A stretch of DNA of 64,000 nt from Euryodendron excelsum (GCA_033060915.1 CM065379.1:29563318-29627317); one strand, 5' to 3'; shown: positions 1 to 10,849, counted from the first letter of the stretch. The notes: generated by a model not told the origin, from the letters alone. Numbers and translations: made by a program.

Positions 1-182
1 AAAACTCACCTTTTGGAAGTTCTCCGGCGAAATCTTCTCTTCCGGCGACTTTTCTGGCAACGTGGTCTCCTTTCGGTAATCACCCACAGTCCCTAAGGAG
101 TGCTCCTTCAAGGTTCAAGTCGATTTCCACTTGAAGACTCTCGGATTCTCCAAAAACTCTTCAAATCCCATAAGCGTTCGAA

Positions 183-272
183 CTAGAATTTTCTGGTTTT
201 AACTTTAAACCTAGAGCCACTAGCAGAGGCGTCAGGCATTTTTTGCCAAAGGTGCCACTGCTAGTGGCGCCA
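183..272 (-). promoter_or_regulatory. Paired 23-bp inverted repeats upstream of the antisense PMD gene (element A)
   Basis: Two 23-bp units at 212-234 and 250-272 have the form (T/A)GGNGCCACT-N3-AGTGGCGCCA with some decay. They are spaced exactly 38 bp, the same spacing as in the LTR promoters. On the minus strand the next 38-bp step (from 196 downward) falls on an AT-rich CCAGAAAATTCT stretch rather than a TATAAATA box. Binding by a dimeric regulator is inference. Confidence 0.6.
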
Positions 273-455
273 GTTATAAATTCTGGGCAGTTTTGCCCTT
301 TTTCTCTCCAAAACTCATTTTCGAAGGCCTTTTTGGCCCGTTATCCGTTTCCGACCCTCGTTGTCGAAAGATTTTCAATGTCCGTCCCTCCGACCGCCTC
401 GCGGTCAATATGGGACTCTTACTCTTATCGTTTTCTGTCTTTGACAAGCAAAGAC

Positions 456-472
456 AGAAAAAGAGGTGCAGT
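456..472 (+). other. Polypurine tract of element A
   Basis: The purine run AGAAAAAGAGG lies immediately before the 3' LTR. Elements E (minus strand) and O carry the same tract at the same place. In LTR retroelements this tract primes plus-strand DNA synthesis. Confidence 0.75.
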
Positions 473-676
473 TGTAAGCACCCCATTTTTGACCGCTCGG
501 CAGTCTACACTCCGTCCAGACTTGTTTTCATGTCATTGTGGGCATATTCCAATCAAAACCAATTCTTTAGGTCCAAATTCCGTCTTTCCATCGCTTCGCG
601 GGCCTGTCAAGCCCAAATAGAGGCAAAATGACCAAAATGCCCTTAGGGATATTGTCCTTTCCTTTCCGATTCCAAT

Positions 677-1040
677 CCCCACTCTCGAGACAGCTTATTC
701 CTCGAGACGGTTCCAATCCGGGCGTGTCTCTTTGGAGACGATAAGTCCCCTTTCAAATCCCTCTCTCGAGACAGTTTATTCCTCTAGACGGTTCCAATCC
801 GAGCGCGTCTCTTCGAAGACGATAAGTCCCCTTTCCAATCCCCTCTCTCGGGACAGTTTATTCCTCGAGACGGTTCCCATCCAGGCACGTCTCTTCGGAG
901 ACGATAAGACCCCTTTCCAATCCCTCTCTCGAGACAGTTTATTTCTCGAGACAGTTCCAATCCAGGCACGTCTCTTCAGAGATGATAAGACCCCTTTCCA
1001 ATCCCTCTCTCGAGATAGTTTATTCCTCGAGACGGTCTGA
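677..1040 (+). repeat. Tandem 80/81-bp hairpin repeats in LTR A
   Basis: Each unit has two hairpin parts: CTCTCGAG...CCTCGAGA (a 7-bp inverted repeat) and CGTCTC-TTCG-GAGACG (6-bp stem, TTCG loop). Four diverged units are seen here; other LTR copies carry 4 to 18. The open reading frames on both strands here arise because 81 is divisible by three, and are not genes. Confidence 0.85.
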
Positions 1041-1252
1041 GTGGCGAAACTACTCACAAAACCGTTAAAGTAGCGGAAATACTCACAAGTAGGTCGATAT
1101 AGGGAATAGCCAACAAACCCCTGTGTCACGACGACCGCTGTTAGAGTGGCGGAAACACTCAAAACCCAGGTAAACACCAGTGTCTGTTAGCCCACTTTGG
1201 TGAAAAATGACCAAACTGTCCTTTGGACCTTTTCCGAGACTTTCCGGTCAAG

Positions 1253-1880
1253 ATGACCATTTTGCCCTTAGGCATCCAAACGCCCCGGGAACCACACCGG
1301 CTCTGGGTATCAAACCAGTAATTTTCCGAGAATACTTTTTATAGTATTCTCAACCTTCCTTTACCTTTCCGGATCATTCCGAGTCAGTTCCGGCCAACTC
1401 GGTACAAAATGACCGTTTTGCCCCTGGTGGGCCGGTCTCCTTTTTCGACCACACCGGCTCTGGGTATCAAACCGGTAACCTCTTGAGACTACTTTTTATA
1501 GTGTTCTCAACCTCCCCTTACCTTTTCGGATCATTCCGAGTTAGTTCTGGCTAACCCGGTGTGAAATGACCGTTTTGCCCCTAGTGGGCCGGTCTCCTTT
1601 TCTGACCACGCCAGCTCTGGAAATCAAACCGGCAACCTCTGGGAACATGCTAAATAATATTTTCAGATCCCAAGTCTTCTTCCGGGACAGTCCGAGTTCG
1701 CCCCGGTAGCTTCTCGGTCTGATTGACCGTTTTGCCCCTAAGGGCCCGGTCAACCTTTCCGACACATCTTATCCTCACTTTTCAAGTCAAATACCTCCAG
1801 GACACTATTTTAAGTGTTCCTGCTCCTTTCTGGCCTTCTGGGTCATTCCCGGCTTCATCAAATCATTCCCGGACTTTCCG
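1253..1880 (+). repeat. 157-bp periodic repeats in LTR A
   Basis: The phrase ATGACC(A/G)TTTTGCCC recurs at 1253, 1409, 1566 and about 1723, a spacing of 156-157 bp. Each unit carries CCGGCTCTGGGTATCAAACC or a diverged form of it, and a TTCTCAACCTT(C) segment. The repeats are old and diverged, and present in every LTR of the family. No coding function is seen. Confidence 0.8.
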
Positions 1881-1991
1881 GAGTCACTCCTAGTGAAGTC
1901 AGGCTAAAGATTGCATGGTAGTCACTAGTACAGGTGCCCAAATCTAGTCAAAGATACGTTGCTTGCCAACCTTAAACATTTCCTAAATGGC

Positions 1992-2113
1992 TGGTGCCAC
2001 TACTAGTGGCACCAAGCCAAAAAATGGCCTGGCACCACTCCTAGTGGCGCCAGTGTAAACTTTGGCCTGACGCCACTGCAACAGGCGCCGGTATTGTCCA
2101 ACCTCTATAAATA
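1992..2113 (+). promoter_or_regulatory. 38-bp inverted repeat array and TATA box of LTR A
   Basis: Three 23-bp inverted repeats start at 1992, 2030 and 2068, each 38 bp apart. TATAAATA starts at 2106, exactly 38 bp after the last. The two distal units are TGG(C/T)(G/A)CCACT-N3-AGTGGC(A/G)CCA; the TATA-proximal unit is TGACGCCACTGCAACAGGCGCCG. The TATA box inside CTCTATAAATACAGAG is strong evidence that this is the core promoter for the element RNA. Confidence 0.85.
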
Positions 2114-2739
2114 CAGAGCTTCATTCAACATGGGGGGGGGGGGGATCCGTAAAATCAACCTAAAAATCCTATATTTCGATATACAGAGCTCGAACACCTC
2201 CAAAACCCTAGTTTTCTTAGGTTTCCCAAACCCTAGCCACCCTACACTAAACCCTAGCCTCATATACACTTCTATACATCCCCATACACTCATACACTAG
2301 CCTTCAACCAACCTTTGAAGACTTGAAGAGCTGCCATCTAAAACTTGAAGACAACCCTTGAAGGTTGAAGAAGAAGATCAAGACGAAGACCGAAGATTGA
2401 AAACAAGCAAGGCGCGTAAAATAAAGAAGACATATGGTAGGCTTTCTATTTAAATTTTCGCACTTCCCCTTTCTCTCTTCTCTCTCCTAACCCACTTGGG
2501 TTTTCTCTATTTTAATCCCCCATCTCTTTCCCCCCTTTCTTTGCATGCTTGAAACAAGGGAATTCCCGGTCCATGTGTAGAATTGGGCTATTGGAGAGTC
2601 ACCGTGTCGGGGGCTTTCTTCTAGTCTAACCAGAGACCACGTGGGTCCGGCCCCCTTGATTATGTGGTGAACCCTTAACCTTGTATGTTCACCACCCCAA
2701 ATTGCATTGTGCATATCGTAGTCTTGCATCTTCCAAAAT

Positions 2740-4680
2740 TCGTTTTCAAACTCGTTTTCAAAACCGTTTTCAAAGTTGTTTTCAAAATTGCATCAAAATC
2801 TCTTTTTCAAAAACTTGTTTTCAAAACCACAATTCTAGGGTGATTCTAGCCTTTCCATGGTTAGGATTGCTTTAGGAAAGTGTTACATTCAGAGTGACCA
2901 ATATGGTCCATATTTTCAAATCTTATTGTTTTCCAAAACCGCTTTCCTAAATTGGTTCTAGCCCTCTTATGGTTAGAATTGCTTTAGGAAAGTGAGATGT
3001 TTTTACACCTTCTAAAAACTCTCTTTTCAAAAAGTCTTTCTTCCTAAAAATCTCTTTTTCAACATACTTTCCTAAAACTCTCCTCTCCAAAATTGTTTTC
3101 AAAAACTCTCTCCCAAAATCAATTTTTCAAAACTCCCTTTTTCAACTCCTTTCCAAAATCCTCTCCCCAAAATTCACTTTCTAAAAACATTCCCTAAATT
3201 CACTTTCCTAAAAACTCTCTTTCCAAAAAATCTTCCTTCTAGAAACTCCCCTCTAGGATTTTTCCTCCCAAAATCTATGTTTCCAAAAACACACTTTTCA
3301 AAAACTCCTTCTTTCCAAAAATCTTTCCAAAAACTCCTCCCTAGGATTCTCTTCTAGAAAACCTTTGTTTCCAAAAACGCACTTTCCAAAAACTCTCTCC
3401 TTAGAAGCCCAAGTCAAGCCCTAGAACTCACAATTAGGAAACCCTAATTTTCTTTCCAAAAACATGGTTTTCAAGCTTTGCCCCAAACCTAGGTTTCCAA
3501 ACCTCTTGTTTTTACATCCAAACCATAAATGTTTCCAAAACCTCTTTTCTACGTTAAAATTTCACACTTTCAAAACTAGGGTTTCTAGAATCTCCCTTTC
3601 CAAATCTTTGCCAAATCAAATCTTCCCTTTAGGAAACCATATCTAATCTCCCTGTTTAGGAAACTAGATCCCGTCCTCCGTTTTTGGAAACAAAATCAAA
3701 CCTTTGCTTTTAGAAACCAAATCCAATCCCTTCCTAATCCAAACCTTTCTTAATTCAATTCATTCCTAAACCATAAGTTTCCTAAACTTAAACTTTAAAT
3801 CTTTCCTTAAATTTCAAAATCCAACTCTTTCCTAATTCAACTCCTTCCTAATCATTCACTTTCTTAAATCTTAAGTTTCCAAGACTTGAACATAAAAATC
3901 TTTCCTAAAATTCTAAAATTCAACCCTTTCCTAATTCTACCCTCTTTTCAAATATTAACTTTTCAAACCCAAGTTTTCAAACCTTTCCTAAATTCCAACC
4001 TTTTCCAATTTCAAGATTTTCTAAAATTCAAATTCTAAGACTTTCTAAATCTTAAACTTTCTAAATTTCAAATCTTTCCAAATTCAAAACTTTCTAAATT
4101 TGAAACTTTCTCAAGTTAAATCTTTCTAAACTAAAATCTTTCCAAATTCTAAACTTTCCAAAACTTCAAAATCTTTTCAAATCTAAAATTTTCCTAATTT
4201 GGGAACTTTCCTAATCTGAAAACCTTTCCTTTTTCGAAAACTTTCTAAACTCGAAACTTTCTAATTTCAAAACTTTCCTAATCCTAAAACCTTTCCTTTT
4301 TCGAGAACTTTCTAAACTCGAAGCTTTCCAATTTCAAAACTTTCCTAAAATGACGCTTTCCTAAATCGGACCTTTCTTAATTCAAACATTTCCTAAATCT
4401 AATCTTTCCTAATCTCTCAAACCTTCCAAGTCGAGTCAAATCTTTCCTAAGTCTCTTTCGTAAGTCTTGGTTTCCTAAACCTTCGTCTTTTCAAAATAAG
4501 TCTAAATCTCTCTTCCAAGTTCTATCTTTTCAAATCAAAATTCAATCTTTTCAATTCCAAAATTCCAAATTCTAATTTTCAATCCTCTATTCAAAGTTCA
4601 ATCTCTCAATCTTCCAATTCAATTTTCAGTTCAATCTCCTTCTTCAAATCAATTATTCTATTTTCAATCGGACTCTTGTC
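2740..4680 (+). repeat. Low-complexity CT/A-rich tract in U5 of LTR A
   Basis: Nearly 2 kb are built from degenerate words such as TTTCCTAAA, TTTCCAAAA and TTCAAAACTTT, with few G on the plus strand. All full LTRs of the family have this tract at the same place. Reading frames in it encode only Phe/Ser/Lys/Asn-rich strings and are not genes. It lies downstream of the TATA box and would be transcribed. Confidence 0.85.
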
Positions 4681-5460
4681 TGAAATACGACTGACCTGAT
4701 TCCCCCAAAGGGATACGTAGGCTACCTTCATAGGTGCGGTCACAATACTTTTCAAACTTTCAATTCCACCCTCATGGGTGCGGTCTCCACATTTTTCAAA
4801 TCTCAAATTCCAATCTATTTTCAAAATTCCAATTTCAAAATTTCTATTTTCAAATATCTATTTTCAATTTTCAAACTTTCCAATTTCAATTTCATCTCTT
4901 CAAATCTATTTTCAAATTAAATCAATTTCAAATCAATCTCTTTTCAAATCTATTTTTCAATTCTCTTAACTTGCACTTGCATATCATGCATCATGTTAGT
5001 TTCTTTTCAAACATTATTTTTCAAAGTGAATAGGGTTGAACATATGTTAATTAAAGACTCTCATAGGTGAATCTAGGGTAGATTGACATGTAGGTACTGA
5101 AAGGGCGGGGTAGGGTGATAGCTTAGTGGGTCTTCCCTACACGTAACCAACCTCCGAACCTAAATCACTGTTTTCAAAGACCAAAATGAGTTATTTTTCT
5201 AAAAAGGGCTAAATTTTTTCCAAAGGTTGCCAAACAACCTGTTTTCTTAAAAACTCTCTCTTAAGGAGATATTTTCAAAATCGTTTTTCAAAACCCTAAG
5301 TGTAGTCTTCGGATTATGCTTAGTTTTTTAGGTGACCTAACTCACCTTAATCAAGTTAGGTGGCGACTCCAAATCTTTTTCAAAAGCCCTTTATTCAAAT
5401 CAATTTTCAATTCAAACCTAGTCGCACTCATTCTTTTAGGAGGGTGAGTTCTAACGAGAG

Positions 5461-5677
5461 AGTACATCATTTTTCCCGCTTGGGTGAGTATTCCTCGAGT
5501 GCGAACAATCTGGGCGCAACAGGAAGGCTATAGTTTTGATGTAGAAAATAGGTTTTGAAAAAAAAAATATATATATATATATATATTAGTACATCATTTT
5601 TCCCGCTTGGGTGAGTATTCCTCGAGTGCGAACAATCTGGGCGCAACAGGAAGGCTATAGTTTTGATGTAGAAAATA
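5461..5677 (+). repeat. 90-bp tandem duplication across the LTR-host junction, with (AT)n
   Basis: Positions 5461-5550 recur without a mismatch at 5588-5677 (period 127). The unit includes the last 61 bases of LTR A and 29 bases of flank, so it arose after A inserted. An A-run and (AT)n microsatellite (5558-5587) lies between the copies. Confidence 0.9.
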
Positions 5678-8600
5678 AGAGGTTTTGGAAACCTAGGTTT
5701 TGAGGCCAAAATAAGGGATTAGAAATCATATTTTTGGGAAGGAAGATTAGGGTTTCCTAAACATGGGTTCTAAGATTTAACTTGGACTCTAAGGAAAGAG
5801 TTTTTGGAAAATGATTTTTTTTTTTTTTTTTGGATAGAGGAATTTTTGAAAGGAAATCCTAGAGAAGAGTTTCTAGAAAGTAAATTTTGAAAAGAGAGAG
5901 TTTTTGAAAAAGAAATCCTAGAGAGGGGTTTTTAGAAAGAGATTTTTGGGAAGAAATGTTTAGGACGGAAACGTAAGAAGCGTCTTTGGAAAGTGGACTT
6001 TGAAGAAAATGTTTTTGGAAGGGAGCTTGTAGGAAAGACATTTTTGGAAAGAGATTGTTGGAAAGGAGATTGGAGAGAGTTTTCTAAGAAGGAAACCTAG
6101 GGAGTGTTTTTGGGAGAGGAATTTTGAAGAGGCAATTTTGGAAAGGAGTTGAAAAGGGAGTTTGGAAAATAGATTTTTGGAAGGAGTTTTTGAAAAGCAA
6201 TTTTGGGAAAGGAATTTGAAAAAGGAGATTGGAGAGCATCTTTAGAAAGTATGTTGAAAGAGAGGTTTTTAGAAGGATGGATTTGAAAAGAGAGTTTTTG
6301 GGAAAGTATGAAAATATCTCACTTTCCTAAAGCAATTCTAACCATAAGGAGGTTAGAACCACTTTAAGAAAGTGGTTTTGAAAACAACAAGGATTTGAAA
6401 ATATGGACCATGAAAGTCACTTTAAATGTAACACTTTCCTAAAGCAACCCTAGCCATGAAAAGGCTAGAATCACCCTAGGATTGTGATTTTGAAAACAAA
6501 TTTTGGAAAAAAAGATTTTGATGCAATTTTGAAAACAATGTTAATGCAAGTTTTGAAAACGAGTTTGAAAACGATTTTGGAAGAATGCAAGATCATGATG
6601 TGCACAATGCAAAGAGGGTCGTGAACATACAAAGTTAAAAGCTTCACCACATAATCAAGAGAGGCCGAACCCACGTGGTCTCCGGTTAAACTAAAAGAAA
6701 GCCTCCGACACGGTGACTCTCCAATAGCCTAATCCTACACATGGACCGAGAACTCCCTTATTTCAAGCATGCAAGAAGGGGGGGGGGGGAGAAGATGAGG
6801 GATTAAAATAGAAGAAACTCAAGTGGGCTAGGGGAGAGAAGAGATGGGGGAAGTGCGTAAACTTAAAGAGAAAGCCTACCTTGTGTCTTCTTTATTTTGC
6901 TTAGCTTTGCGCACTTTTCTTTGCTTGTCTTGCTTCGGTCTTCACTTCAATCTTCAAGAGCTTATCTTCAATCTTCAAACCTTCAGATTGCAGCACTTCA
7001 AGTCTTCAAAGGAGGGTTGGAGGCTAGTGTATGAGTGTATAGAAGTGTATGTGAGTGTATAGAAGGCTAGGGTTTGTGTATGGAGGCTAGGGTTTGGAAA
7101 CCTAAAGTAGACTAGGGTTTTGAGAGGCTACGAGCTCTGTATATATAAAAGTAGGGTTTTTAGACTGAATTTGTGGACCTCTTTTATGCTGGAGGAGGCT
7201 TTGTATTTATAGACAAGGGAATGACTTGGCGCCTGTTGCAGTGGCGCCAAGCCAAAAATGCTTCTGGTGCCACTAGAAGTGGCGCTAGGTAAAATATTGG
7301 CTTAGCTCCACCACTAGTGGTGCCAGCCAGTTAGGAAATTTTTAAGGTCGGCAAGCAACGTATCTTGAGAAGATTTGGGCGCCTGTATTAGTGACTACCA
7401 TGTAATTTTTAGTCTGGCTTCACTAGAAGTGACTTCGGAAAGTTCGGGAAGCACTTAAGAGATCGGGAATAGCCCGGAAGGCTAGAAAGGGACAGGAACC
7501 CTTAGAATAGAGTCCTAGAGGTATTAGCCTTGAAAAAGGATGACAAGAATTATTGGAAGGGTTGACCGGGCCATTAGGGGCAAAACGGTCAATTAGACCA
7601 AAAAGTTGCCAAGACGGACTCGGAATGTCTCGAAAGAAGACTTGAGATTTAGAAACATTATTTAGACTATTTCCAAAGGCTACAGGCTTGATATTTAGAG
7701 TCGGTGTGGTTAGAAAAGGCGACCGGCCCACCAGGGGCAAAATTGTCATTTTGCACCGGGTTTACTGGAACTAACTCAGAATGATCCGGAAAGATAAAGG
7801 AAGGTCAGGAATACTATAAGAAGCATTCTTGGGAGATTACCGGTTTGATACCCAGAGCCGATGTGGTCAGAAAAAGGCGATCGGCCCACTAGGGGCAAAA
7901 CGATCATTCTGCACCGAGTTTACCGGAACTGACTCGAAATGATCCAGAAATATAATAGAAGGTTGAGAAGACTATAAGAAGCATTCTTGGGAAGCTACCA
8001 ATTTGATACCCAGAGCCGGTGTGGTCCCCGGGGTGTTCGGATGCCTAGAGGCAAAATGGTCGTCTTGACTGGAAAGTCTCAAAACTGGCCCGAAACAGCC
8101 TAGAAGGCACCTAATCATGCCGAATCGTCTCTAAGAAGATCTTGAAAGGGGTGGACTTACCATTTTGAGGACTCAGGTGTGTTCTCGAGAAACATGCCGA
8201 AAAATGGCCCTAGGGGCAGGTTGGTCATTTTTCACCGAAGTGGGCTAGCAGACACTAGTGTTGACCTGAGTTTGGAGTGTTTTCGCCACTTTGATGACGG
8301 TCTCATGATATAGGAGTTTGGAAATTCCCTATATCGACCTGTTTGTGAATATTTTCACTACTCTGACGGTTGTGATGTTTACGAATATTTCCGTTACTCT
8401 GACGGTTCGCGATCATTCCGGAGACTGCCTGATCTTAGGAAGCTGCTAAAGGGACTTAGCGCCTGAGAAGTCAACTTTCTCAGAAGGCATGCCTGAAACT
8501 GACAATTCTGCATTGGCGGGCTAGCAGGCAACAAAGGTGGACCGTTCTACCATCTAGGGGACTTGGGGTCTCGTCCCGGTTGACAAGTTAAAAGAGGACT

Positions 8601-8919
8601 TACTGTCTTCGGAAAGACATACCTGATTTGGGATATGGAAAGGGGACTTATCATCTTCAGAAAGACGTGCCTGATTTGGAATTGGAAAGGGGAATTGCCG
8701 TATTTGGAAAGATACGCCTGATTTGGGATTGGAAAGGATAATGCCCCTAAGGGCATTTTGGTCATTTTGCCTCTATTTGGGCCCGGTGGGCTCGTGAAGT
8801 GATAGATAGACGGGATTAGACTTAGAGAGTTGCTTTCAATTGGAATACGTCCATACTGACTTGAGTACAAGCCTTGACGGACCGTAGACTACCAAGCGGT
8901 CAAAAATGGGGTGCTTACA
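5522..8919 (-). repeat. Partial LTR (minus), cut by element A
   Basis: Read on the minus strand, this starts at 8919 with TGTAAGCACCCC and runs through degenerate hairpin repeats (about 8590-8740), the 157-bp repeats, the inverted repeat array and TATA box (7325-7204), telo-box motifs, and the low-complexity tract. Element A interrupts it at 5521. The missing LTR end should lie beyond A, left of the window. It follows directly on leader sequence of another element, so it is probably a nested insertion of its own. Confidence 0.85.
7204..7325 (-). promoter_or_regulatory. 38-bp inverted repeat array and TATA box (minus LTR)
   Basis: On the minus strand the units start at 7325, 7287 and 7249, and the TATAAATA box at 7211: four steps of exactly 38 bp. 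The distal unit is the most decayed. The geometry is identical to that of LTR A. Confidence 0.8.
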
Positions 8920-9179
8920 ATATGAAAATGGGTGCATAGAGTATAAGGAGAAAGAATACAGTTGAAGTAAACATGCATGTTTGAACAGTTAGAAAAGCAT
9001 TATAACAGTAAGAATATAGTCATTATAATAATAGGAATAAGCAGGTATAAATGAAAGTAAGAGCAGTCGCCCTTTCCTCCATGGTTTTGGAAAACGGTGC
9101 ACGTGTCTTAAATCCGGCAAAGGTTCGGCTATGCAAAGTGTTTATATGAGCATGAGGTTGAGGGTTGACTAATGCGTCC
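8920..9179 (-). other. Leader fragment of a minus-strand element (part 1)
   Basis: These 260 bases match the 5' leader of element E at about 51430-51700, including the GAGCAGTCGCCCTTTC and TTGACTAATGCGTCC segments. The leader continues at 14325 after the inserted solo LTR. No gag sequence of this element is seen; the adjacent partial LTR has replaced or displaced it. Nothing here is coding. Confidence 0.8.
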
Positions 9180-9722
9180 TGTAAGCACCCCATTTTTGAC
9201 CGCTCGGCAGTCTACACTCCGTCCAGACTTGTTTTCAAGTCATCGTGGGCATATTCCTATCGAATCCAATTCTCTAGGTCCAAATTCCGTCTTTCCATCG
9301 CTTCGCGGTCCTGTCAGGCCCAAATAGAGGCAAAATGACTAAAATGCCCTTAGGGGCATTGTCCTTTCCTTTCCAATTTCAATCCCTCTCTCGAGACAGT
9401 TTATTCCTCGAGACGGTTCCAATCCAGGCACGTCTCTTCGGAGACGATAAGTCCCCTTTCCAATCCCACTCTCGAGACAGTTTATTCCTCGAGACGGTTC
9501 CAATCCAGACACGTCTCTTCGAAGATGATAAATCCCCTTTCCAATCCCACTCTTGAGACAGTTTATTCCTCGAGACGGTTCCAATCCAGGTGCGTCTCTT
9601 CGAAGACGGTAAGACCCCTTTCCAATCCCACTCTCGAGACGATTCCAATCCAGGCACATCTCTTTAGAGACGATAAGACCCCTTTCCAATCCCTCTCTCG
9701 AGATAGTTTATTCCTTGAGACG

Positions 9723-9838
9723 GTCCGAGTAGCGAAACTACTCACAAAACTGTTAGAGTAGCGGAAATACTCACAAAACCGTTAGAGTAGCGGGAATACT
9801 CACAAAACCGTTAGAGTAGCGGAAATACTCACAAATAG
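9723..9838 (+). repeat. 29-bp tandem repeats with a small hairpin
   Basis: Four units with starts near 9723, 9752, 9781 and 9810 read GTTAGAGTAGCGGAAATACTCAC. Each holds the inverted repeat GAGTA...TACTC. Most other LTR copies have one to three units here. Confidence 0.8.
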
Positions 9839-10727
9839 GTCGATATAGGGAATTGGTAACAAATCCCTGTGTCACGATGACCACCATTAGAATGGCGGAA
9901 ACACTCAAAACTCAGGTCAACACCAGTGTCTATTAGCCCACTTCGGTGAAAAATGACCAAACTACCCTTTAGACCTTTTCTGGTCAAGATGACCATTTTG
10001 CCCCTAGGCATCTGAATGCCCCGGGAAGCACACCGGCTCTGGGTATCAAACCGGTAACCCTATGGGATTGCTCTTTATAGCACTCTCAATCTTCCTTTAT
10101 CTTTCCGGATCATTCCGAGTCAGTTCTGGCCAACCCGATACAAAATGACCATTTTGCCCCTAGTGGGCCGGTTTCCTTTTCCGATCACACCGGCTTTGGG
10201 TATCAAACCGGTAACCTCCTGAGAATGCTTCTTGTATTATTCTCAGTCTTTCCTTATCTTTTCAGATCATTCCGAGTCAGTTCTGGCCAACCCGGTGCAA
10301 AATGACCGTTTTGCCCCTGGTGGGCCGATCTCCTTTTCCGACCACGCCGACTCTGGGAATCAAACCAGAAACCTTTAGGAACATTTTAAATAATGTTTCC
10401 AAATCCCAAGTCTTCTTCCGGGACAGTCTAAGTCTGTCCCGGCTGTTTCCTAATCCGATTGACCGTTTAGCCCCTAAAGGCCCGGTCAACCTTTCCGACC
10501 CATCCTATCCTCATTTCTCAAGTCAAATACCTCTAGGACACTATTTTAAGTGTTCATGCTCCTTTTCAGCCTTCTGGATAATTCCCGACTCCTCCAAATC
10601 ATTCTCGGACTTTCCGGAGTCACTCCTAGTGAAGGCAGGCTAAAATTTGCATGGTAATCATTAGTACAGGCGCCCAAATCTAGTCAAAGATACGTTGCTT
10701 GCCGACTTATAAAGTTTCCTAAGTGGC

Positions 10728-10849
10728 TGGCGCCACTAGTAGTGGCGCCAAGCCAAGAATTGGCCTGGCGCCACTCCTAGTGGCGCTAAGAGAAATTTTA
10801 CCCTGGCGCCATTGCAACAGGCGCCAGGTTTGTCCCACCTCTATAAATA
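10728..10849 (+). promoter_or_regulatory. 38-bp inverted repeat array and TATA box (solo LTR)
   Basis: The best-preserved plus-strand array. Units at 10728-10750 (arms TGGCGCCACTA/TAGTGGCGCCA around one base, a perfect 11-bp inverted repeat), 10766-10788 and 10804-10826. TATAAATA starts at 10842, again 38 bp on. The first 15-bp spacer carries its own inverted repeat, GCCAA...TTGGC. Confidence 0.85.

Larger units (their letters stand above)
1..5521 (+). mobile_element. Element A, 3' portion (cut by window edge)
   Basis: This is the 3' end of a plus-strand retroelement whose body lies left of the window. Positions 1-472 match the 3' internal end of elements E and O: the 5' untranslated region and promoter of the antisense PMD gene, then a polypurine tract. 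A full LTR follows at 473-5521. On the minus strand a GTGAGT splice donor lies at 9-4, in the place where E (44042) and O (58921) have the donor of the PMD 5' intron. The right end is inserted in a minus-strand LTR of the same family; the flank after the LTR is GGAAG. Confidence 0.85.
473..5521 (+). repeat. 3' LTR of element A (5.05 kb)
   Basis: The LTR begins TGTAAGCACCCC and ends GGGCGCAACA. Its modules in order are: four 80-bp hairpin repeats; about four copies of a 157-bp repeat; the 38-bp inverted repeat array with TATA box at 2106; a leader with three AAACCCTAG telo-box motifs (2203, 2228, 2249); about 2 kb of CT/A-rich low complexity; and a conserved terminal 500 bases. Since the TATA box is 1.6 kb from the start, about 3.4 kb of R-U5 would be transcribed. 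The first TG and last CA fit integrase-processed ends. Confidence 0.9.

Noticed and set aside
243..631. Two overlapping plus-strand reading frames across the internal/LTR border of A
   Set aside because: They cross the polypurine tract and LTR start and are the reverse side of the PMD 5' untranslated region.
2129..2142. G-runs (about 2130, 6779, 41787) as assembly gaps or G-quadruplexes
   Set aside because: They are single homopolymer runs at different places in LTR copies, probably slippage or sequencing variation; not the multi-run form of a quadruplex.
2203..2257. AAACCCTAG motifs as an interstitial telomere
   Set aside because: Only isolated motifs, not tandem CCCTAAA arrays; telo-boxes fit better.
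2405..2445. Possible splice donor (GTAGGC) in the U5 leader, conserved in LTR copies
   Set aside because: The match to a donor is weak and no acceptor could be paired from sequence alone.
4734..5033. Phe/Ser/Asn-rich reading frames such as those near 4734, 13548, 27032, 39172 and 61644
   Set aside because: They translate the conserved LTR end and low-complexity tract, recur in every copy in either orientation, and show no codon conservation.
9723..9838. Short regular repeats resembling a CRISPR array
   Set aside because: Head-to-tail 29-bp repeats without unique spacers, within a plant LTR.
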